DNA from: Limonium bicolor
Taxonomy: Eukaryota > Streptophyta > Magnoliopsida > Caryophyllales > Plumbaginaceae
Assembly (NCBI GenBank): GCA_023374045.1
Contig: CM041777.1
Location: 105,168,046-105,232,045, forward strand
Reading direction: 5' to 3'
DNA length: 64,000 nt
Below are positions 57,754-64,000 of the stretch, in pieces. Below the pieces are notes generated by a model that saw only the letters and a list, made by a program, of their open reading frames with translations, had not been told where the DNA came from and did not search any database. The position numbers and the translations under genes were made by a program. Numbering within the stretch: position 1 is the stretch's first letter; every line of letters starts with the position of its first letter.

Positions 57754-59232
57754 TGTAGGTATGAAGAATGTACAAAATGAATAAAAGAATTAAAGAATCC
57801 TATAACTCTACTACGGGTAGCAAAAATCCCAGTCGGAATATAGTGTAAGTAGATTACGACCAAGAGTATCGAACCCTAGGGACTTAGTAGAAAATTAGTC
57901 CTAATCCTGGTAAATTGCCTATTCTAAATAAGGGGGGAAATAAACATTAAATCAAATTAAGAAACTAACTAAGAATCTATCTAAATAGAGTATTTACAAT
58001 GATTTGTTCAAGGCTTGGAATTCAATCGACCTAAGTGCCAATATGATCCCAAAGTATAATCATAAGACTCAAATTTAACCAAACCTTTGAACGTGCCGGA
58101 TGTCCTGTCGGACATCAGATGCTAGGTACATTCACAGACTTTGAATGCCCTGGACACCAGACACCCGACGCTCCACCCGACAGGGCCAATTTATCAATTG
58201 TATATCCAGTTTCGGGTCTGATAACAGGAAACTCACCACATATTATCGAATCGAGCATGTCATGCCACGAAACAAACAAGATAGCGGGGAAAGATGGGTT
58301 AATTCTCAATCTTATATGCTAACTCTAAATCATAGATGAAAACATTAAAGACCATTAAGATTGTCTAACCCATTCTACTATTGGGCTTTTCTTCCTCATG
58401 TAGAATTTGCACAAAAAGAACAAGTGGCCAACTATATTCACTTGCAAGAAGAACCAAATCTTAATGAACACTTGAAATTATATTGAAATAATCATATTGT
58501 TTACAAGGAAGAAATCATTCCTAACTAAGAACAACAAGGAATTCTACTTCACCATCTACCCAAATAAAGAAGAAATACAAAGAGGATAAGAAGATTGATC
58601 ATATCCTTTACTGATAGAGATCTTCTTCTCTTCTTCGTAGATGGTTGCGCTGAATCTCCTTGGACACCAACAGTGGGATGATGTGGAATTGAAGTGTGAA
58701 TGGAGTGTAGGGATGTGTTGGAATGTGTGAAATTTTGTAGGCTCTCAGCCTATTTGTAGAATTCCATTTCTCCTTTGTGCCGGGTGCCTTGCCTGGTCAT
58801 TATCACCCATCATCGAATAACACACGTACTTTGGTTTAACGGTTGAAACCGCCAAATCTGAGTAAAACGATGCTTGTGTCATACAGGAAATGTCCGGCAC
58901 CATACCCGACATCATGTATTTTGTTAACGGTAATTAACCGTTAACTCTTGGCAAATCGAGACAACTTTTCACTTGTGCCGGCTACGGGATACCCGGCATT
59001 GCATCCGGCCTGCCTCCTGGCCGCTCCACTGCTGTCGTGAGTTGTGCATCCGGCATCACGCTCGGCGTCAATTGATCAGAATTTATTCCTTGTATAAAAC
59101 ATAGAAAATATTAGTCAGTCTATATAACAGACTTTATACATAATATAACATAAATAATGGTCTTTATAACCTTATTTGACTCTTATATCTATAATTCTAG
59201 AATATAATATATGATAAGTCTGAGGCTGATCA
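57754..59232 (-). mobile_element. 3' LTR of element D
   Basis: 1,479 bp; minus strand starts TGATCAGCCTCA directly after the PPT and ends CATACCTACA. Contains clusters of CCGG/CCCGAC motifs (58,090-58,190; 58,775-59,060), among them hairpins GATGTCC-TGTC-GGACATC and TGCCGG / CCGGCA (58,976-58,998), and a MYB-like palindrome (58,923-58,945). No gene is seen; frames of 64-67 codons at 58,115-58,339 overlap on both strands. Confidence 0.75.
58923..58945. promoter_or_regulatory. AACGG palindrome in LTR D
   Basis: GTTAACGGT-AATTA-ACCGTTAAC, a perfect 9-bp inverted repeat. AACGG is the core of plant MYB/MSA sites, and another (TTTAACGGTTG) lies near 58,838. A regulatory role is inference. Confidence 0.4.
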
Positions 59233-59270
59233 AGGCCCTACACTTACCTTTTGCTAGTCCTCGAGCAAAA
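59233..59270 (-). other. Polypurine tract and hairpin of element D
   Basis: Minus strand: TTTTGC / GCAAAA (59,249-59,270) with loop TCGAGGACTA, then TAAGTGTAGGGCCT up to the LTR. Matches F's 55,535-55,573 in order and loop core. Confidence 0.7.
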
Positions 59271-60507
59271 CTTAATTAGGAAAGAATAACTACATGTGCA
59301 CAGAACAGATAACCATAATAATGACAGCTAGATCAATTCCAACTACCTGACTCTGATTCAGAAACATCACTTAATCATCCTTATTCTATCAAAAACATAC
59401 TAATGGGTATAAAATAAAAACATTCAATTTCAAAAACCGATCAAAGACCTTTGGGCTATTTTGTATAAGAGATTTTGTAGTCTTTCCTTTTTTCGGTTTC
59501 CAGCATTCAGCCCTATTTTTTCAAGGGTTTCTGAATGTGGCCAAGACCCTCATAAATGGATTTCATGATTCAGCCCTATATTTCAAGGGTTTCTAAATCT
59601 GACCATGATTTTTTTTATTAAGAACGGGGAATTTAGGAGAAAAACAAAAGGAAAAACTCTCGATTGTTACTTTATCCGGAGGCACTTTTTTTTGCAACCT
59701 CATAGAATAGTGCTTCAGATTTTTTTGTAAGAAGATTTTTTTCTTTTTATTCTTCTTCTTTTATACTTTTTTTCTTCTCTTTTTTATCTTTTTTTTCATA
59801 CACAATCCTTATTTAAGATTTTCACCCAAAAGAATTTTCACCATTTTGAAAAGAAAAGAAAATATTACCCAGAAGTAAATCAAAGATAAAAATAGGAGTA
59901 TGGTCATATACTCATGAAAATAAAGAGAGTCATGAAGTTAAAATAGAAATCCAAAAGTCATTAGAAAGCTTACCTCTTGAGAGAACAACCATTTACTCTT
60001 CTCTAATCTCACTTTGTCAAAGAACATGCAAAAAGCTTAGGAAAACATTAATAAGACTCTCAACTTATAACATATAATTTATATACATATACTCGTTTTG
60101 TTTTATATATATTTTAAATAAAATAATTTGAAAGGGGGACCCCTGCCATACACTTGGCAGGAACACTATTCCCAGTGTTCAAGGAGAAAAATAATTGAAC
60201 AAAGATTTTAAAGAAAAAGAAAAATAACATGAAAGAAAATACTCCCCTTATTATGGAGGGACCAGGGTAGGAACGCCCAACACTTGTTATGTGCCAAGGT
60301 AACAGAAGTGCTCACAACATAGTCAACTAAAAAAAAAACAACTGAAACCAGAAACTCATAAAAGTTCCAAGCTTCCATAAGGAGAGATTCAAATAAGTAT
60401 CCATTAGTCATACATTGAAAGTGAAAAGAAGAATAAGATAAAATGAAATAAAAAGAAAGAAAAAAAGAAATGAAAGTAAAATAAGACAAAGAAAGAGATA
60501 GAAAAAA

Positions 60508-62362
60508 CTAGATAGCTGCTGCTGGTGTGGAGGAGGGTGGCGGTGGAGAATCTGATGAAGGGTCAGGAGAAGTGTCTAGAGAATCGGAGAAGCTAGATGA
60601 GCTAGGGGTAGGGAGCCCCTTTTTCTTCGCCTCCCGGCACGCCTTCCTCTTCTTCTTGTCCCGACGAAGGAGGCTCTTAATCAAAGCAGCCATAGAACAC
60701 TCCACCGTCTTCTTCATCTCCTTTCTGGCCTTCTTTCTATCGGTTGCCATGGTCTTGTTCATCTGATCTACATCCAGCAAGAGACGGTCCTCAACCCACC
60801 TCTCTGCTCATCCTAACACTGAGTAATGCGCTCCTCAAAGGCCTGCTGTCTCTGCCTAACCTCCAACTGATGCTGCTCAATGGAGTCTACTCTAGTAGTC
60901 AGCTCAGTGTGCATACCCTCATAACTCTGCCTAAAAGTCTCAAAATCACCCCAAGCAGCTTGCTGAGCTGCCTGGAAGGACTCCATAGAGTGACGTTACT
61001 GCTGGAGCTCCTGACGGAAGTGGTCGAGCTCTGCAGCCACTCTAGAGTCTGCATCTGAAGTAGAGGCATGGGGTGGTCCAGTGGAAATCGAAGATGGCGG
61101 AGGTAGTAAGAGCTGAGTACCTCTCCTTGATAGCTAGGGTATCCTGTGCAGTAGCGCTGGACCTAGGCCTTTGATCGGGGGGAAACATACAGGAACTCCC
61201 CGGAAGGTGACTCTCTGAAGCACCAGCGTCTCAAGAGAGCATGGTCAATAGGGGTAGACTTAGGATGGAAGTACAGAACTCTAGGAATCTGAGTCTTCCC
61301 TAGTGTTTGAATGATGTGCTGGTGGATGAGCATAGGAAAGATGGGGCGCTGCCCCTCGCGGTTCAGGATGGCGCGAACCAACTGCGCAAACATCAATCTC
61401 TGGACTGGAAACTGTGTCTCAACTCTCAACTGCTCCCTGGGCCGGCCTGAGAAGATACTGAAGCAACGCGCAGTCCATATCATTCAGCTCATCATGCTTA
61501 CAAGGCCGAATGTTATGGCGGATAACCTCCATGACCATGCGTAATTGGAGGTTGGTGATGAAAGTAATAGGGATCACGTGTCACTCTCGAGTGTGGGCTC
61601 TATCCATATATCAGACACGTGATCCGAACCGAGAAAGGATAGCGCTCTGGGACTCTGCTAAGGTCTTCCTGCTGAATGCCCACTGTCGTCGATCGTAGTC
61701 AATACCCAGAGTCTATGCTATACTCTCGGTAGTGATGATAATGTAACGTGTCAAGGTGAAGGAACGGATCTGAACTCCTGAAGCCTGGGGCGGCCCACGG
61801 TACTCGGCGTTGGCATAAAGTCATGCACCAATCCTGGGTAAAAATGTCCATGGCCGATGTCTAGTATCCCTAGCCAACCATGTCGCATAAAGAGTTTAGA
61901 AATCCTGGAGAGCTGGAAGACATCTGGATGTACTTGTCTCTCTAGAACCCACTTACCTTCATCTTGGAATGATGAAAGTACTGAGCAGCGGAAGGGTTAA
62001 CGAAACCTTCCCTATCAAATTGGGGCTAATTAGGAATGCGGGAGGGTGGAGGGAGGGGTACCAAAATCATCCTACTCTGGTGTTGAAGAAGTGGATCCAG
62101 GTCCACTTTGAGTCTCTGGGGATGCCCTCTTCTTCTTCTTCCCCGTCTTGGCTTTCTTGGTAAGTTGTGCGGCATTGCTGGAAGCGGGTTCCTTGCCTGC
62201 CCATCTGGTGGAACGGCGAGGCGGCTCGGGTGCAGGAGGAACCTCCTCCTCCTCCATGGTGGCATTTGCTGGGGTAGCCACAACTTGATCAAAGAGCTCA
62301 TCCTCCTCGGAATCAAAGCATGAAGAGCATGGAGGAGTAGTGGTGGATTTTCTACGAGGCAT
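60508..62362 (-). pseudogene. Plant-transposon-type ORF of element D, broken
   Basis: Starts MPRRKSTTTPPCSSCFDSEE at 62,362 (minus), with an acidic, Pro-rich and then Lys-rich N-terminus. After the stop at 62,072 related sequence continues in shifting frames: FVNPSAAQYFHH (about 62,000), VLERQVHPDVFQL, GHFYPGLVHDF, then YANAEYRGPPQASGVQI, HVIPITFITNLQLRMVMEVI, and QRPIFPMLIHQHI (about 61,310-61,350). This resembles the putative plant transposon protein domain found in Athila-like and related elements. The end at 60,508 is a basic segment (KKKRKACREAKKKGL) with a Ser/Pro tail. At least five stops or shifts are present. The family call is from pattern recall. Confidence 0.6.
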
Positions 62363-63085
62363 CTGAAAAAAAAAAGAAAAGAGAAGGATACCACCAGGCA
62401 GACCATTAATGTTAGCTCATTAATTCAAGAGAAAATTTTAATTCTTGAAGAATCTGGAGCCGAATCAAGAGGTGTCATATTCCTATAAATTATACCTAAA
62501 TAAAGAATAATGTGAACAGATTATATCCTAGGCACTAATTCGGAAGCATGGAGTCAAAAGTAGACAAAAAAATCAACCATAGAGTCGTGTTGTGTGCGGT
62601 GCTGGACAGAAGCAACCTGACATGTGCAACCACAAGTGTGCCAGACAGAATGCCGGCTAGAAATGACCCGACACATTCAACATTCAATCATGGTCATGCC
62701 GAATGTGTGACACCCGGCACATTCATCTGGCACTGCTTAGAACCCAGTTCGAAAAAAGAATCTCCAGAATCACAGAAAGCATGCAGAAGAATAAGTTCAC
62801 AAATCTTAAATCAGATACCTACCATCCCTAATCCCGTTCTTCAACTACATAAATCGTATAAGCCAGACATTGCTGAAGATATTTGAAATTGATAACACTA
62901 AAAAAACGAAAAAAATGCAAGTAAAGAGAGGGAAGAAGGTGGAACCTGTTGGAGACTGAAGCAAATAAACAAAAAGAACAACCCATGAGATTTGGTGTTT
63001 GAGAAGTGAAGGAGAGAGTTGTTTGTGGTGTTAGGAGGCACGGCGGCTCTTGCTTGCTGGTTGTGGCTCGAAGTGTGAGGGTAAA

Positions 63086-63088
<3 letters not shown>

Positions 63089-63140
<52 letters not shown>
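63089..63140. repeat. (GA)26 microsatellite
   Basis: Perfect 52-bp GA run in the leader of element D (CT-rich in D's sense orientation), about 730 bases upstream of its ORF start. Confidence 0.97.
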
Positions 63141-63143
<3 letters not shown>

Positions 63144-63182
63144 GACTTACCCAGTTATACTTTTTTTTTGAATTTTACGAAG

Positions 63183-63217
63183 TGCCGGATATGATGTCGG
63201 GTGGTTGGGATCCGGCA
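63183..63217. other. CCGG hairpin in leader of element D
   Basis: TGCCGGAT (63,183-63,190) and ATCCGGCA (63,210-63,217), 8-bp perfect stem. More CCGG/CCCGAC motifs surround it (63,236-63,300; also 62,620-62,735) and resemble those of D's LTR. Confidence 0.6.
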
Positions 63218-63839
63218 TTTGCAACTTTATCTTACCGGGTAGGGTGCCGCTTATTGGTACCCGACATATCCATTTCTAGTGGGCCGGATGTATCCCATCT
63301 GGCTCCATACACAGAATTCTGAATTTTTCTTACCTCGTATCTGTAGCAGTTAAATCACATATCCAAGAAAAATAAAAGTAACATATATCTATAATAATTC
63401 CCTGCATTGGACTTCCTCCGAACCTGCCGGGTTACTACTATGTACGCCATATATAAATGAATTAAAAAGGAGAATAAATAAATCAATGAAAAAAGTAGAA
63501 ACTTAAAATGAAAAGAATGAATCAAAACAAGTCAATGGATAAATTATGTACAAAATAATTAGAAGACTAAAGAATACAAAATAAAAGAATGAATTATATA
63601 TGAATCTAACATTTTACGAAAATAAATAAAAAAGGAAATAAATTTGAACGTGTCAGGCTGAGTGTCGAAGATAGTTGGTTCAGCATTGGACTTCCTCCGA
63701 ATGAGCCAGATGTATTGTACCTGACATTACGCACGACACATTCAACTAAATAAAAAATGAACGAATTGAATTAATGAATAAAGAATTAAAAATAGGGCGA
63801 TCACCAATTTTAGGACTTAGACTATTTCCAAGTCCCCGA

Positions 63840-64000
63840 TGTAACACCCCTAATCCTAAACCTGTAATAACGTCGCAAGTCGTAGCATAATAAATAACAT
63901 TCGCAGCGGAAAATAAAACTATCTAACTTTGGTGTTACACGCCGTTACTCACCCTTGTGAGTAACAAGGCAACCTTACTCCATCCACCAACTTCAACTCC
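63840..64000 (-). mobile_element. Edge of C-like LTR H
   Basis: Plus strand begins TGTAACACCCC, the reverse complement of a GGGGTGTTACA LTR end. It contains GGTGTTACA at 63,931-63,939 (perfect inverted copy of its terminus) and the hairpin GTTACTCAC / GTGAGTAAC at 63,944-63,965. Related in layout to C but clearly a different family. It lies next to the remnant of D's PBS region, so it inserted there; the rest is outside the window. Confidence 0.7.

Larger units (their letters stand above)
57754..63839 (-). mobile_element. Element D, non-autonomous Athila-like, minus strand
   Basis: 3' LTR at 57,754-59,232, PPT and hairpin at 59,233-59,270, a broken ORF at 60,508-62,362, and a leader reaching GGGGACTTGG (minus, 63,829-63,838), the sequence that follows the tRNA-Asp PBS in F. 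The PBS and 5' LTR are cut off by insertion H and lie outside the window. Left flank is AATTT. Between 59,271 and 60,507 I see only AT-rich interior with a ~60-bp duplicated block (ATTCAGCCCTAT, near 59,505 and 59,568). Confidence 0.72.

Noticed and set aside
60527..60766. 79-codon plus-strand frame
   Set aside because: Opposite strand of the basic, Ser/Pro-rich tail of element D's broken ORF; composition favours the minus-strand reading.

Overview
The window looks like intergenic, repeat-dense DNA from a flowering plant, probably a eudicot with a large genome. I could support no ordinary host gene, tRNA gene, rRNA gene or CRISPR array. Evidence for a plant: primer-binding sites for initiator tRNA-Met (TGGTATCAGAGC) and tRNA-Asp (TGGCGCCGTTGCCGGGGA) next to long terminal repeats (LTRs), CX2CX3HX4C Gag knuckles, a plant mobile domain, a plant L1-type ORF1 (RRM plus DUF4283), and telomere-like TTTAGGG blocks. 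Nearly every coding remnant carries stops or frameshifts.

Layout, left to right. (1) 1-7,366: minus-strand element C (non-coding interior 1-2,818, PBS, 4.5-kb LTR). (2) 7,379-42,412: plus-strand element E, a non-autonomous Athila/TR-GAG-like element with a broken gag. It is split at 12,290 by element A. (3) 12,291-40,313: element A, a very large non-coding chromovirus-like element with LTRs of about 6.3 kb and an interior of about 3.1 kb. Its 5' LTR is split by a clean solo LTR related to C (16,152-20,712, TSD AAGGT). Its 3' LTR is split by a truncated relative, B (31,503-38,676). (4) 42,413-45,841: decayed minus-strand Ty1/copia gag and a plant-mobile-domain fragment. (5) 45,842-57,753: LTR-like sequence G, split by complete element F (46,440-56,474, TSD AATAG). 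F's 5' LTR contains an ORF1-only LINE (46,734-49,744, 16-bp TSD), a MITE-like insert and a telomere-like satellite. (6) 57,754-63,839: minus-strand element D, with a broken plant-transposon-type ORF. Its PBS is disrupted by the edge of a C-like LTR, H (63,840 onward).

The most interesting signals are RNA/DNA secondary structures that differ in sequence but keep their base pairing between element families. A 9-bp tetraloop hairpin about 100 bp from the LTR 3' end occurs in C, the solo LTR, A, B and H with covarying stems. Just downstream, each LTR has an inverted copy of its own terminal 9-10 bases. In A and C the tRNA-Met PBS itself lies in an 8-9 bp hairpin. Together these suggest a structured U5-PBS domain comparable to the U5 inverted-repeat stem of retroviruses. 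A second striking feature is a ~72-bp-period hairpin array in the middle of the C-type LTRs; its stems are entirely different in the two copies while period and position are kept. Antisense tRNA-like A-box/B-box modules occur in the A and B LTRs.

Limits: all alignments were done by eye, identities are impressions, and inner LTR boundaries in decayed parts are approximate. The region 39,940-40,313 may contain assembly error.
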